64,000 bases of DNA, from NCBI GenBank assembly GCA_038501195.1, contig JBBPUQ010000001.1, positions 7,068,001-7,132,000 on the forward strand, written 5' to 3'. The DNA comes from Nemania diffusa. Its lineage: Eukaryota > Ascomycota > Sordariomycetes > Xylariales > Xylariaceae. Below the pieces are notes generated by a model. It saw nothing but the letters and a program-made list of their open reading frames with translations, made no database searches and was not told the origin of the DNA. The translations under genes and the position numbers were made by a program. Each line of letters opens with the position of its first letter. Positions within the stretch are counted from its first letter, which is position 1. This document shows positions 27,601 through 39,845 of this stretch, piece by piece.

Positions 27601-27629
27601 TATAAGATTTTATAATACAAGCTAGTAGC
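24601..27629. other. Interior of the direct-repeat-bounded segment, no recognised pol domain
   Basis: Several short frames are partly open, but no retrotransposon motif is readable. A ~118-bp block at 26,228-26,345 matches 45,193-45,292 in the same orientation (shared AAAAAAATTAATTA and AAATTATTACTTT). The rest shows no structure I can name. Confidence 0.4.
26228..26345 (+). repeat. Short dispersed repeat, copy 1
   Basis: Shares AAAAAAATTAATTA, AGTTAAATA-like and AAATTATTACTTTGTTTATAA words, in order, with 45,193-45,292. AT-rich low complexity contributes to the match, so family status is tentative. Confidence 0.4.
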
Positions 27630-28352
27630 TTAGCTATTACATCGAGCAAAAAAAGTAACTACTTTTTTGTTTAAGCTAAGTTTATTAAAAAAAAGATTTT
27701 TTAAAAAGTAGAAAAAGCAGTTTGAAACAAAGAAGTAATATTTAAAAAAAAAAAAAAAAATAAAGTATTTATAATTTAAAACAGTTTTATTTTTACTTTT
27801 GTTATTACTTAGAAAAATTATTTTGTTTTCGTTATATTTGTTGTTTAAAAAGCGAAAAAAGCGTACTTTGCTAAAGTTAAAAAAAAAAAAAAAAAAGCAT
27901 ATATTATATACAACAGTTTTATTTTTATACTTATTGTTACTAAAAGCAGCTATTTTGCTATTATTGTTGTTGTTGTTATAGTTGTTTTTTTTGTTTACTT
28001 TTATAAACTTAAAAAAAAAGCTAGTTAATACAAAAATAGAAATAGAAAAGCTAGCAGAACTAAAATATAAATTGTTAACAAAAACAAAAAAGCAAACAAA
28101 CAAAACAACAGATTTTGCGCTTTTATAAGCAGAAAAAAAAGAAGCAAAATCTTTTATAGCTTTAGCTACTGTTACATAAAAATTGTAAATGTTATAAAAT
28201 TAGTTTTACTAAGTTTTTATATTAACTATAGCTTGTTTAACCTTATAGTTACACTTAATATTAGTAGCAGCAATAGTAGCAGCGTTAATATTAGTAGCAG
28301 CTTGCTTAACTGTACTATTAATACGTTTAACAGTAGCAGGAGCTAATAACAT
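27630..28352 (-). pseudogene. Nearly intact 241-codon frame, family not recognised
   Basis: From an ATG at 28,352-28,350 the minus strand reads MLLAPATVKRINSTVKQAAT and continues in frame to 27,630 with only three internal stops, clustered around codons 47-51 (TAG, TAA, Asn, TAA). All three could be mutated Gln codons. The last 157 codons are fully open. The N-terminal third is Ala/Thr/Lys-rich and looks like ordinary protein. The middle has an Asn run coded by an (AAC)n microsatellite near 27,960-27,990, and the C-terminal half contains two copies of an NNKxKNKTV block about 45 codons apart, each followed by a Phe run. The Phe runs come from A-rich tracts on the plus strand. No known domain was found. 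This is the least damaged long frame of the window outside the minisatellite. Confidence 0.5.
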
Positions 28353-28984
28353 ACATTAAAAACGCAACATATAAATATAATATGCTTAAGCGCTTTAAAC
28401 AATTAGTTTAAATATTAAAATAAGTTATAATAAATATATTAATTTAAAAATATAACAGTTGCTGTAATAAAAAAACTTTAATATAATATATGTTATAAAA
28501 TTATAACAAAACATGTTAATTAAGCTACTACAGTTTATATACATTTGCAAAAACTTTAAAAAAAAATAATTTATAATATTAACAAAAATAATAATTTATA
28601 TAGCAAACTATAAAACATGTTTGAACTTAGAAAGTTTAAATATATAGTAAAAAAGTATACAAGCTAAAAACATACAAAAGCTAAAGAATAAAAAAAAAAA
28701 AAAGAAAAAAAAAGATCTAAAAAAGTTAAAAAGTATATAAAATATATATATATATATACACTATTTATTGCAAGTTTTGCTAGTATATTTAAATACTGCA
28801 TAAATAACAACAAGTTTAGTAATAGCTAAATAAATAAACTAATTAAAAAGCTAAAATTTAATGCAAATAATAAAGCAAGTATAAAGCTTATTGTATAAAG
28901 TTGCAACACTTGATTTTTTAATTAATAAAATTACAAGTATAAAAAGACTTGTTTTTTGCAACTTAAATTTAAAAGTTAAAAAAA
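28353..28984. other. AT-rich DNA, nothing recognised
   Basis: Upstream of the preceding minus-strand frame. It holds an A-rich tract (28,690-28,712) and a TATATA block (28,744-28,758) but no recognisable promoter. Confidence 0.4.
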
Positions 28985-29140
28985 ACTAAGTAGTATAACT
29001 GCTAAAAAAAATACTTAGTAATTCTGTTAATTATTTAAAAGTTTAAGTTTTATTGTATAAGTTAGAAGTTTATAGCGCTTTTATATATATTAGCACTTTA
29101 TATAAAACAGATGTATTTTTGCTTTTTAGTTTTAACAACA
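28985..29140 (+). repeat. Right copy of the ~155-bp direct repeat
   Basis: Matches 24,445-24,600 and differs by scattered C/T and G/A changes (for example TTAGAAGTTTATAGCG here against TTAAAAGCTTATAGCT there). The match stops at TTTTAACAA in both copies. Confidence 0.6.
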
Positions 29141-31687
29141 GCTGCAAAAACTAAAACAAAGGTTTTAGTTGAACTTATAAAAGCTATACTATCTAGTTTT
29201 AAAAGCACTTGGAATTTATAAAAAATAAAATTGTGCAAGTAAAATAAAAAAAGTAAAACGTAGTACTAAGTTTTAAAGAAGTAAAAAATTTAAAAACTAA
29301 GTTATATATATCGATTAAATAAATAAAAAGTGCGTGTTTTAGTCTTTTGTACTACTAAAAATTACAAAAGCTATAAAATGAACTTATAATTGTTAATTTT
29401 ATACAATAAATAAAAAAAAAAAAACGAAGCTATAATATATAGCTTTATAGCTTTACTTACTAAAAAGTATATAAAACTAAGTTTAAAAAAAAAAAGAAAG
29501 AAGTATATGTTATAAATAAATAGTTGCTTAAAAAAAAAGCATAGAAAACGTTATATAAATGTTTGCGTATTATTTAAATTTTTGCTTTTTAAATCTTGCA
29601 ATAGATTTTACTGATTCTATTTAGTACAAAGTACAAGTTACTATTTTATATAAGCATAACTTTGCTTAATTATAAGATTTAATTTTAGTACTGTTAAGTT
29701 TAAAGCTTATGTATTTTTTTTATAATTGATTTTGTTTTTTTAACTAGTTTTGATTTTATAATTTATTTTTTAATATAGTAAATAAACATAGTAAGTGTTT
29801 TGCTAAAAATGCCTATAACAAAAAGTGCGTAAAGTATGTATAATTAATATTTAAATAAACTAAATACAGCTATTTTTACTACGTTTAAGAATTTAAGTAG
29901 ATAAAAAAAAGCATTATAATAATACAATTGTATATTTTTAATACTACAAACTTTATAAAATAGCAGTAAAGCTACTTGTTGAGTTATTGCTAAATAGTAT
30001 ACTTGTATAATAAAAAACTTTTAGCGTTAATTAAATTACTAAAAAAAAAAGAAAAAACTAGACTTTGCTGATTTAATTAACTTATTTTTTTGTAGTAGTA
30101 TTATTTATGCTGTTTTAAGCAGCTAAATATATAAAAAAAAGTTAAATTGTGTTTAATTTAGCTATTTGATTTATTTTATTTGCAAATGTGTTATTTATAC
30201 TGTTTAACTATATTAATATAGTTAAAAATTGTTATAGTAAATAAAAAAGCAATTAAAAACTAGCAAACAAACTGTAGTTTATATTGCTGTATAAAAGCAA
30301 AATTAGCTTTTTAGTGTTAAAATTAAAAGCTTTAGCTTTTAAAGTGTAAGCAGCTACAACATAAAAATAAACTTTGTAGTATAAAATAGTATAGCGCTGC
30401 TTTTTATATTAATAATAAATTGTATATTTTTTTTTTGCTATAGTTTAAGCTTTTTGTTTTTTTAAAACTTATAATTACTGTTAATTATATTAATATTAGT
30501 TTTTATGTTATATAAACTGTTTTTGTAGTATTAGTTCAGTTAGCAAGTACTTATAGTAACTGTATTTTTTAGCGACTTTGTATTTTTAAGTAGTTTTTTA
30601 CAGTGCAATAAATTGTTTAAAGCTTTTATTGAACATTTTTTTTTTTTTACAAGTTTGTTTTAAATTACAGTTTTATACTAAAACAACTGTTTAATTATAT
30701 AAGTTTTTTAAGGTTTATAAATTAGTTAGCTTAATATTAGCTAAATAAAATATAAAGATATTTTTGTTAGTTAAAAAAAAACTCTGTTTTTAAAAATGTT
30801 TGTTACTTAAAATATAAACAGTTTAATTAAAAGTCTACTTTTAACTAGTTGTAGATTTGCTTATATAGTTTTTAATAATATAACATAGTAATACTATGTG
30901 CTACAGCTAAAAAAAAGAAATCATTTTATATATTTTTTTATATATTATTTATATTTATATTAAAGCAATTTAGCTGCTACAATTTTTAAATTACTATTTA
31001 AAATAAATAAAAAAATTAAAACATATATTTACTAGTAATTAAACTATAACTATTTAATAAGCTTTTTTAATAGTTAGTTATATTATTTAAGCTAAACTTA
31101 AAAGCTAATATAGCTAACTAGTTACTAGCTAAAATTAATATATAATAAATATATTTAATTTAGTTTTGTATAATAAGTACTTTTTAAGTATAAAAAAACT
31201 ATTTATTTCAAATAGCATAGTAAATATTATAAACTATAACTACAGAACTATATTATTACTAAAACTTTTTAACTATTGTTAAATCAAACAAAACTTTTTT
31301 TGTTTGTTTTTTTAATTAAATCTATTATTTAGTTAAGCTTTTAGTTATATGGACTTTTTTTTTAACTTGCTATAACTGTTGAAAATATTTTTAATGTACT
31401 ATTATAGTTTTATTTAACATACTGATTTTTTTTAATTTTTTTTTCTTTTTTAGTATTTTATTTTTTTTTTTTTGATTTTTTTATTTGTTGCTTTAATATT
31501 TAAATAAGTTTTATTTTAAAAATTTTCGGCACTATTAGCATTTTTAGTTTTAACTACATAGAAAGTTTTTTTTGTAACTTTTTTGTTATTGTAAACTAAA
31601 TTTAAAAGCTTGTTTTTAACTTGTTTACTACTTTATTTAAACTTATAGCAATTTTTGTTTTATATATTATTTTGTTTAGCTAAAAAA
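29141..31687. other. AT-rich DNA, nothing recognised
   Basis: There are only short frames, poly(A) and poly(T) runs and small palindromes such as AAGCTATAATATATAGCTTT near 29,426. Confidence 0.45.
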
Positions 31688-32350
31688 TTAACAAAAAGTT
31701 TTATTTTTGTATTTGTTGCTAATATTTCTAAAATTTGTTAGTACAAAAGCTTTAGTACTATTGCTACTAGTATTAAAGTTGTTAGCTTTATTTTTTTTGT
31801 TATTATTTAGTTTAATCTGATTTGCTTTGTTAAATTTACAAAGTTTATTTGTATTGTTAAACTTTAAAGTTCTATTTATATTACTAAAATTTAAAGTTTT
31901 TTTTGTTTTAAATTTTTTGTTATAGTTTATTACAAAGCTTTTAGAAAAAATATTAAAGTTGTACTTTTTTAAATCAAATATTACTTTATTTAAAGTACTA
32001 TTAGTAGCTTAATATAACAAGCTAGTAAAGTTTACTTTTGCTACTTTGCGCATTTTATTTTTGCTGCTATAAAATTTTTTTGTTATTTTAATTGTTAAAT
32101 CAAACCGATATATATATTTTATACAGCAATTGTAAAAAATTTATAATATTTAAAGCTTTAAAATATTAGTTTTATTAATAAAGCTGCAGAAATAAATATA
32201 TAGCTGTTTAATAAATATATAGCTAATAAAGTTTACTGTTTTTTTGTACTTTTGCTACAATATTATAAACTTTATATTTAGCCCATTTTTTGTTTATGTT
32301 ATAAAAGTATTAATAACTTTGTAGTAATTTTATTTAATAACTTTTTTTTT
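31688..32350 (-). pseudogene. Decayed Asn/Lys-rich reading frame, family not recognised
   Basis: Reading from 32,350 down, one frame continues to the TAA at 31,690-31,688 with few stops. From 32,008 to 31,691 it is fully open for 106 codons with no ATG at its start, and the single stop just upstream is a TAA. The protein is rich in Asn, Lys, Phe and Thr, with a basic, low-complexity character (KKFYSSKNKMRKVAK; NNFNTSSNSTKAF). Beyond 31,688 the same frame continues with many TAA/TAG and occasional Cys pairs. Gln codons mutated to stops would explain the pattern. It could be a gag-like or transposase fragment; no motif decides it. Confidence 0.45.
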
Positions 32351-33289
32351 AATAGTATAAACTTGCTATTATTTGTTTAAAGTTTTTTTGTTAACAATTA
32401 CTTTTGTTTTTTTTAAAAAATATTTAAGTTTTTTATTTATTTTTATATAAGCTTATAGTTTAATAAAACCGAAGTAAATAATAAATTTAAATATATTAGT
32501 TACAAAATTAAAATTATATTTATTTTTAGCAGTAATACTGTTAAAATTTTAATATACTAGTTTAACTATTTAGTTATATTTAGTTATAGCTTTTTAATTA
32601 AAAGTAGCACTTTTAAAAGTAATTTTAGTTTAAGCGAGTTTGTAACTGTTAAATTTGAAAAGCTGTTTGTTGTTTAAAAAAAAAGCAGCAATAGAGCTTT
32701 TATTTTCGAAATATAAAGCAGTAATAATAAAATTTAGTTTTATAACTGTATTTATAGCATTGCTAAGCTTATTAAATATAATTTTAAAAGTAGCTATTTT
32801 TTGTTATAATAGCAGTAAGTACAATATATATAGTAAAAAGATAATAATATATATTTAATATATAATAAAAAGCAAAAGCAAGCAATTTTTTGATTTAAAA
32901 AATAGTTGTAAAAAAACAGAAAAAATTTAAATAATTATTAATTGTTGTAAAAATAAAAAAGAAATTTGAAAATTAGTGCAGAAAAAAAAAAACTTAAAAA
33001 TTAATATAAATAAAAAAAAAAAGCTTAGAAATTTTATTTATATTTTTGTTTTTTATAATATATATTTACTATAGAAAAATCTTGTACAATATTTTAAACT
33101 GTTGTTTGTAAGTATTTATATATTTTAGCATTTTAGTTATTTATATTATTTTAAAAATTTAATATTAGTAAATATATTACAACTAAGTACTTAAGTATAT
33201 ATTTAAGTTATTATAAGTTATATTATTAATTATAACAATATGTTTTTTTTTTTTAGCGCTTTTTTTTTTTGCAACAAGTTTTTATTTAC
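32351..33289. other. AT-rich DNA, nothing recognised
   Basis: It includes a 67-codon plus-strand ORF (32,655-32,858) with no motif and a strongly AT-biased composition; I treat it as chance. Confidence 0.4.
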
Positions 33290-33745
33290 TACTTTATACA
33301 CTTACTTTTATTTGCTAACGCTGGATATAATTACTGAACCGATATTACTAAGTTTTTTTATTAGTTATTTTAGCAGTATTAAAAAGATTAAAGCGTGTAT
33401 TTGCTATCTAGGCTTGTAAACATAATAAATAAGAAAATAATGCACTGCTTTAATATTGTTTTTGTTGAGCTTGCAGTATAGTTACTTTTTTAAAGCCCCT
33501 GGATAGTTTGTATATAGTTTTTTAATATAGCAATAGAACTAAAATAGCATATGTTTTACTGTAATACTAGTTAGCTGTATTAACGTTTTTAAATAGTTTA
33601 TTTTGCTGTATAAAATGTAATAATAGTAAAAGTTTTTATTTATAAAAGGGTGCGCAAAAAGAAAGTATTATATAAAATAAGTACTACTTATTAATAAAAA
33701 AGCTGCTAAAGCAATAGTAATAAAACAGATATAATATTAGCTTTT
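33290..33745 (-). pseudogene. Weak decayed reading frame
   Basis: A minus frame of about 150 codons contains about ten stops, all TAA or TAG, so it is only slightly better than chance. It looks more protein-like than its neighbours (for example FCAPFYK, KLSRGFKKVTILQAQQKQ, IANTRFNLFNTAKI) and the local GC content is a little higher. No family was recognised. Confidence 0.25.
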
Positions 33746-34108
33746 TAAATGTGTGTTTTTTTTTTTTTAACTAAAAAGAAGTAATTTTAATATTAAAATT
33801 ATATTACTAAATAGTTTTAGTTGTACTAAATATAACTTATTAATATTTTCGTGCTATATTTAAAGTGTATTAAATGTATAAAGCTGTAAATAATTAAAAG
33901 TTATATATTAAACATATAAAGTTAAATATAAGTTTTAATATTAAGTTAGCAAATATATTAAATTAAATAAGTAAATATATTAATATTTAAATAGTTTTAA
34001 GTAAGTTTGTAATAGTAATGTTATTGTATATAGTTTATAAAAATGTTTTAAATATTATTAATGTGTTGTTTTTAGTTAATAAAACTTATTTATATAATAG
34101 TATAAGTA
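33746..34108. other. AT-rich DNA, nothing recognised
   Basis: A spacer between a weak minus-strand frame and the inverted MITE-like copy. Confidence 0.4.
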
Positions 34109-34462
34109 GGTTTAATAAAGCAAACTTAAAAAGTTAAGTTATAAAATTTATTTAAGTAAGCTTATTTAATAAAAAAGCTTAAAAAAAAGTTTTTGCAAAA
34201 GCTTTTCCACTGTTTACAACATTATTTGTTAAAATTACTACTTATTATAAGCGCTTATTATTGCAAGCAAGCAGAAGCGATTATAAAATCGGGGCTTAAG
34301 TACAAAGCACCAAGCTCGATTTTAATGTTTACTAAAAGTATATAAATATATATAGAGCTTAAAAATCAGGAAGCTAAAGTAACTAAAATATTTAGTAAGT
34401 TTTATTTTAATATATTTTTTAAAATTGTTTTAGTTATATTGGTTTAATTTTATTTGCTAAGC
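34109..34462 (-). mobile_element. MITE-like repeat, copy 2 (inverted)
   Basis: On the minus strand this reads GCTTAGCAAATAAAATTAAA at its left end and GCTTTATTAAACC at its right end, matching copies 1 and 3. Interior landmarks are the TATATATA run, TTTTTAAGCTC and the GCAAAAGCTTTT-type word. Its length (354 bp) agrees with copy 1 (358 bp); copy 3 is slightly shorter (337 bp). Confidence 0.7.
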
Positions 34463-36462
34463 TTAATTGTATTTTTATATATAACAATTTAATTTAAAGA
34501 TTTTAAAACAGAATGTAGTAAAATTAACTATTTTTTTTTTTTTATATGTATTTTTTGCTTTTTTTTTTTAGTAAAAAAAGAAAATATAACAAAAGTGTAT
34601 AGTTTTGCTATTTAAATAGCAATTTAAAATAAATAAGTTATAAAATCTATATTAATACTTATATATATATAGATCTATTAATAAAAACGTTTTTTTATTT
34701 ATAATGCTTTATTATTAGCTTAGTTAGTACTAATTTAATTATAGCTAATTAAATTAACTATTTTTTTTTTTGCTAAGCTTTTTAATAACTTTTAATTTTT
34801 GATTATATATTGCTTAGTTAGTTTTACTAATAAACTCGAAATTTTAGCAAAATTATATTCTGTGCAATTAAAGCTATCAAAAAATACTAATTTTTAAAAC
34901 AGCGCTGCTTTTTTTTTTAATAACAAAGCTAAAAATATGTTAAATTCCCGTAGCACTTTTTTATTTTGCTTTTTTTGTTTTTTTCTACTTTTAAATGTTA
35001 TATATATTATATTTTAAACTATTAAACTTTTATTTTTAAGTTTAGTATACTTTTAGTTTAACAAGTATTTGTTTTTATATAAGTTTTTTTGTTAAGTTTT
35101 TTTTATTTACTAAGCAACTTTTTTAGCTTTTTGCTTTATATTAAAAAATTTATCTATAGAGTACTTTTTTTGCTTATGTTTAAAAAGCTTTAAAAAAATC
35201 GCAGATACTTTTTTGTTAGCTAACTATTAAATTTATTAGTAAATTTAACTTTTTAGTATTAAACTGCGTTTTTTTGAAGCAGTAATACTTAGTTTTTTGT
35301 AATTTAGCTAGTTTGCTAGTTGTTATATTGTAAAAATTAACTGCAATAAATACGCTTTTGAGCTTAATTATAGCTCTATTGATTTGTATAAACTTGTACA
35401 AGTTTGTATACTTATATAGCAGTATTGCTTAAAAAATAAGTAAAAATAAAGCTATTTGTATAGTTACAAACTTTTTATATGTTTGTACTATAGCTTTTAG
35501 TCTGTTTATATATATATATAGATTATTGCTATAATATCGGTTTATTAAATCTTGTATATATTGAAGCTTTTGAAACTTTTGAAGCTTTTGTACATATGTA
35601 TAAGCTGGTATAACTAGCACTTGTTTTATATAAAATGCTACTACTTATATATTGTTTTACAATTTAACTAAATAAAGCTTATATATATTATTTATGTATA
35701 TGTAACGTTATAGCTATATGTATTTACTGAATTAATTATAATAGCTGTTTAAAAAATGCTTTAATTTTTTAAAACTGATTTAAAATCGAACAATAAATTA
35801 AATTCGAAGTAGAAAAAGTTAACACTTTTGTGTATGTTTAATTAATTTATGCTTTTTTTATTTTAAGTTTAAGTTTATTTGTGCTATTTGCTGTAGTAAG
35901 TAGTAAGAATTTTTTCCTAAGTTTTAATTATACAAATATATAAACTAGAACAAAAAGAAGTTTTTTTTAAAAAAAAGCATTTAGTGCTAGAACTACTGTT
36001 AATAAGCAGTAGCTAAATAATTACTAAAAAACTAAGCAAATTTTAATTATACAGATTATAAGCTTTAAGAACTACTTTTAGTATAGTAGCGATTTAATAT
36101 ATTATTAAATAAGTTAGATAAAATAGCAAATGCGAACTACTTACTAATAAACAATAATTGGAGTTATTAGTGCAAAGCTATATGTATATAAACTTTGTAG
36201 TGTAATATTATTTAGTTTTAAAGTCGGTTAACTAACAGTTATTACTAAAAAAGTAGCTTAAAAAAAAGTACATTTTCTGTTTTTTTTTTTTTTCTGCAAA
36301 ACAAACTGTAATAATAAATCACTTAGAGCAAAAAATTAACTAGTTTTATTTTTTTTAATATAACCTTTTTTTTTTTTTTTTGTAAAAAAGATTAAATATA
36401 TTTTATTATGTTTTGTTTTTAACTATATAGTTAGTATTACTTATATTATTATTTGCTAAAAT
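34463..36462. other. AT-rich DNA with two short minus-strand ORFs of doubtful value
   Basis: Minus-strand frames at 35,216-35,401 (61 codons) and 35,429-35,620 (63 codons) are open but lack motifs and long continuation. A small tandem word (GAAGCTTTTGAAACTTTT) lies at about 35,560-35,590. Nothing else was recognised. Confidence 0.4.
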
Positions 36463-37359
36463 ACGCTAACATTAAAATCTGTTAAAATAGGCGAATATAT
36501 AATTGTGTTTAGTAGATTTTATATTATTGTAGAAATATTAATATAGCTGCAAGTTTTTATTGAAACTTTAAGCAGAAAAGAAAAAAAAGTAATAAAAAGT
36601 ATTGATTTAGCAAACGTTGCTGTTGATTTAAAGTTCAATAAAAATCGGCTAATATAAGCTTAAGTTATTTTTTTTAAAAACTGTTTTATTTAGAAAATAG
36701 TAAACAGGTGTAACTAAGCTGTTGTATAATTATTTAATAAGAACTAAAGTAGTTCTGCAGTAAATATAAACTATTTTATTGTTTTGTTTTAGTTGTTCAA
36801 GTTTTTTATTAATTTTAGCTTTGCTAATATAGCTAGTTTAAAAAAAGCTTATAAAAAAGCTAGCAAGCTTTTAACTTGTTTTAACGGATTTAAAAAGCTT
36901 ATAAAAGCTTGTACAATATTAGCGACTTTGCTGCTAGCGAACGCTACAAACAACAGCTTTGCTCCGCTGAAGAAAGGTTTTTTTAGAGTTTGTAGTTCTA
37001 ACAGTTTAAGCAGCAGCGTTAAAAACTTATGTTTTGTTTATTTAGAAAAAACGAACAAAAAGCAAAAAGCTTAGCCCGGCATTTCTGTTTTTGTTAAAAA
37101 AAAAAAAACTTTAAACAAAAGTATAGTTAATACAAACTAAAGCGAAAATAAAAAACACAAAGATATTATAGCTTATTAAGCAGTATATAAAAACAATAAA
37201 TATAAAGTTAACTTAAAAAACAAAAATAAAAAAGCTGATTTGTTTAATACTTTAAACTGCTTTTTTTGCAAAATTAGCGAAGATATAGTGCTTTTTATCC
37301 AAATCGGCAGCGAAATTGAGAAATTTTTTAAAAAGAACAAAAATAGTACACTTTTTTAA
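36463..37359 (+). pseudogene. Decayed ~299-codon reading frame, family not recognised
   Basis: A single plus-strand frame stays in register for 299 codons with 11 internal stops (about 27 expected), all TAA or TAG. The stretch from 36,793 to 37,074 is fully open (93 codons). The inferred protein starts with a basic helical segment (LSRKEKKVIKSIDLANVAVD), then a hydrophobic Gln-rich part in which seven of the stops fall, then a Lys/Ala/Ser-rich middle (ASLKKAYKKASKLL), and ends with a CFFC pair followed by a charged tail (SEIEKFFKKNKNS). The two Cys could belong to a zinc-binding site, but partners are not obvious. In-frame TAA/TAG within otherwise continuous coding fits CAA/CAG to TAA/TAG change. 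It lies upstream of, and opposite in strand to, the truncated copia copy and need not belong to it. Confidence 0.6.
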
Positions 37360-38689
37360 AACTTATACTTTTATTAAGTTATGTAGAAATGTTAAAAAGC
37401 TTAAATAGTTAAAAATAAAAAAAAACTTTAAAAATATATACTTTTTGTAAAAGCAGAGGTTTTAGTTTGCTGTTTTGCTGTAGTTAAAAAAATACTAAGT
37501 ACTAAAATTCTATTAGGTTTTTAATATATTAGCAAAAGCAACTTTGTAAAAACGAGCTTTATATTGCTTGCTTTTTTAACTATAGCAGCTGTTAAACAAG
37601 ATAGTTCGATTTATTAAATAATTCGCTGCTTAAATATGCTTAAAAAACAAATTAACAAAATGCGAAGTTTTATAAATAGCTATATTAATATATAAGTTTT
37701 TAATGTTATTAATATGTTTAATAATAATAAAAAAATATTTAAAAATAAAATTTTAAATAAAGCGAACATTTTTATTTGCTAAATTATACAAAATTTCTGT
37801 TAAAAAATTTGCTAAAAAGTATTAACTAAGCAAAAATTAAAACAAACTGTTAATAATTTAAAAAAAGTAATTAGTATGTTTTTTAAAAACATTAATAAGT
37901 TTATTAAAAAAACTGCTACTTTAAAAAAAAAGTTAGTTAAAAAAACTGCATATTTGTTTATATTTATATATATATACTTTATTGTTTTTACTGTAAATTA
38001 AAGGCGAAAATTCGCTAAACAGTCCAATTTAGCAACTTTGTTACTACATATTAATGCTTTATAAAAAAACAAAAAAGCAAAAGCTAAAAAGTTAATAAAA
38101 AAATAAATTGCGCATTTTTAAAAATAAAACAAAAGAATTTCTATTTATATAGTAATAGTTAAGCAGCAAATTTTATTATTAAAAGTTAAATACAAAAAAT
38201 ATATATTGTAATAACAGTATTAAGCTTTTTATTTACTGTACTATTAGTAAATAAATTTTAATACTTAAGTAATTTTATAAAATAATTTTTATATGTAACA
38301 AACTATTTAAAACAGTTAGTTTTTTTTTTGTTATAAAGTTATTTATAAAATATAAACGAAGTAAATTAATAAATAGTTAATAGTTTTAGCTAGTAATTTG
38401 TTAACTTTAACAGCGCGTAAACTTAATATAAGTTATTATATCGAGCTTTTTGTTTAATTATTACGTTTTATTTAAATTTAATAATATATATATGTTTATA
38501 AACCGGGTAGCTTTTTTAGTAATATGTAATAAGCTAGCTGTTTATTAGAACAATTATAATTAATATTTCTACTACTGATATAAAATATATAACAGCTATA
38601 AATTTTATAAGCTAAAAATAAATTAAAAAAACAGCTAAAATTATATTAAAGCAGTATAGTTAATACAGTTGTAAAAAGTGGGTATTAAT
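37360..38689. other. AT-rich DNA, nothing recognised
   Basis: It lies between a decayed plus-strand frame and the truncated copia copy. Short Lys-rich frames occur but no copia pol motif is readable, so the copia copy appears to stop before this point. Confidence 0.4.
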
Positions 38690-39120
38690 TAAATAAATGC
38701 AATAATAGTTCAGCTTTTTTTTTATGCTTTATATGTTTTAAAAAGTACAATTTTTAGTAGTTGTTTTTAAAAGTAGCTTAGCTAAGAAGTGTTTTTTACG
38801 CTTAAAATTCCCGGCTTTTTTTGTTTGCTAAACTTTAAAGCTAAGCTATATTTTGCTAAACCTAAATCAACTAGTTTTTTAGTTCTAAAAGCATTTAAAA
38901 AAAGTTTTGTAACTGTTTTTTATAAAAAGACGTTTTAAATAAGTAAAAAACTTTTTGCTAACGTGTTTTAGGCGCAAGTACTACTTTATTAAGTCTTTTT
39001 TTAAAGAGCTTTTTTTTTTATATAAAGTGACAAGTTGTTGAAAGAACTTTGAGCAATCGAAAAAAGTAAGTATTTAATAACAAACTAATTAAATAAATCT
39101 TGAAGTTTGTAAAAGATCGA

Positions 39121-39420
39121 TCTGCTAAGACTGCATAGCGTGTTGTTTGTAAGCTTGTTATTTTATTAAACTTTTTGCTTATTTAGAACTTCTAAAAAGA
39201 GCAAACTAGTAGCGATTTTTTTAATATAAGCTACATTATATAGCTTTATTACTATAGATTTTTTATATATTTGAGTTTTAGTATATATACGCTTTTATAA
39301 GCTAAAACTAAAAAGATAGAATTTTTTGCATATAAGTAGTTTGTTAAATTAGCTGCTAAAACGTTTGTAGATTTTGTTATTTTGTTAAATATATATAAGC
39401 TATAAATAATGGGCTATATG
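39121..39420 (-). pseudogene. Copia protease region, truncated copy
   Basis: The minus strand encodes LYNVAYIKKIATSLLFLEVL, which corresponds to the conserved 'NVLYVP..  NLLSV..L' end of copia retropepsins (here with Tyr in place of Leu or His, and Lys in place of Pro/Gly). The part upstream reads in a neighbouring frame (AANLTNYLYAKNSIFLVLAY) and corresponds to AANLKNYIYVKNSIFLILVY in the other copy, so a frameshift separates the halves. The active-site triplet is not readable here. The domain assignment rests on this motif and on co-linearity with the full copy. Confidence 0.65.
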
Positions 39421-39457
39421 TATATTATTTAACAATTGATTTTTTATTATATTTTCT

Positions 39458-39487
39458 GTTTTTTGTTTTTTGTTTTTTGTTTTTTGT
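39458..39487. repeat. (GTTTTTT)n microsatellite
   Basis: Four consecutive copies of a 7-bp unit. They lie between the protease and gag parts of the truncated copia copy. Confidence 0.85.
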
Positions 39488-39801
39488 TAATTAAAAAAAA
39501 AAAACAAATAAGTATTTTTAAATAACAAACTATTAATATTATATATAAAACTTAACAAAGTTAATTAAGTTAACTAGTTTAGTTAAGTTTAATTAAATTA
39601 GTTAAATTAGTTAAGTTAATTATATAAAAGTAAGTAGCTTTGTATATGCGATTCTGCTGTTTAATAATTAAAGCGCAACTACAAATTATATTTGCAAATT
39701 GTACAAATACTATATATTTAGTACTACAGTTTAAATACTTTTATATAGTATTAATGTTATATTATATAAAAGCGGTGATTTTTGGTATATAAAAAACTTA
39801 A

Positions 39802-39806
<5 letters not shown>

Positions 39807-39844
<38 letters not shown>
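39807..39844 (+). repeat. Poly(A) tract, 38 nt
   Basis: An uninterrupted run of 38 A. It lies inside the gag part of a minus-strand copia remnant, so it is not that element's own tail. It could be an expanded mononucleotide repeat or the tail of a small retrotransposed insertion. Confidence 0.9.

Positions 39845-39845
<1 letters not shown>

Noticed and set aside
24445..29140. A definite LTR retrotransposon bounded by the 155-bp direct repeats
   Set aside because: No TG...CA ends, primer-binding site or pol motifs could be seen, so it is reported only as a direct-repeat pair.
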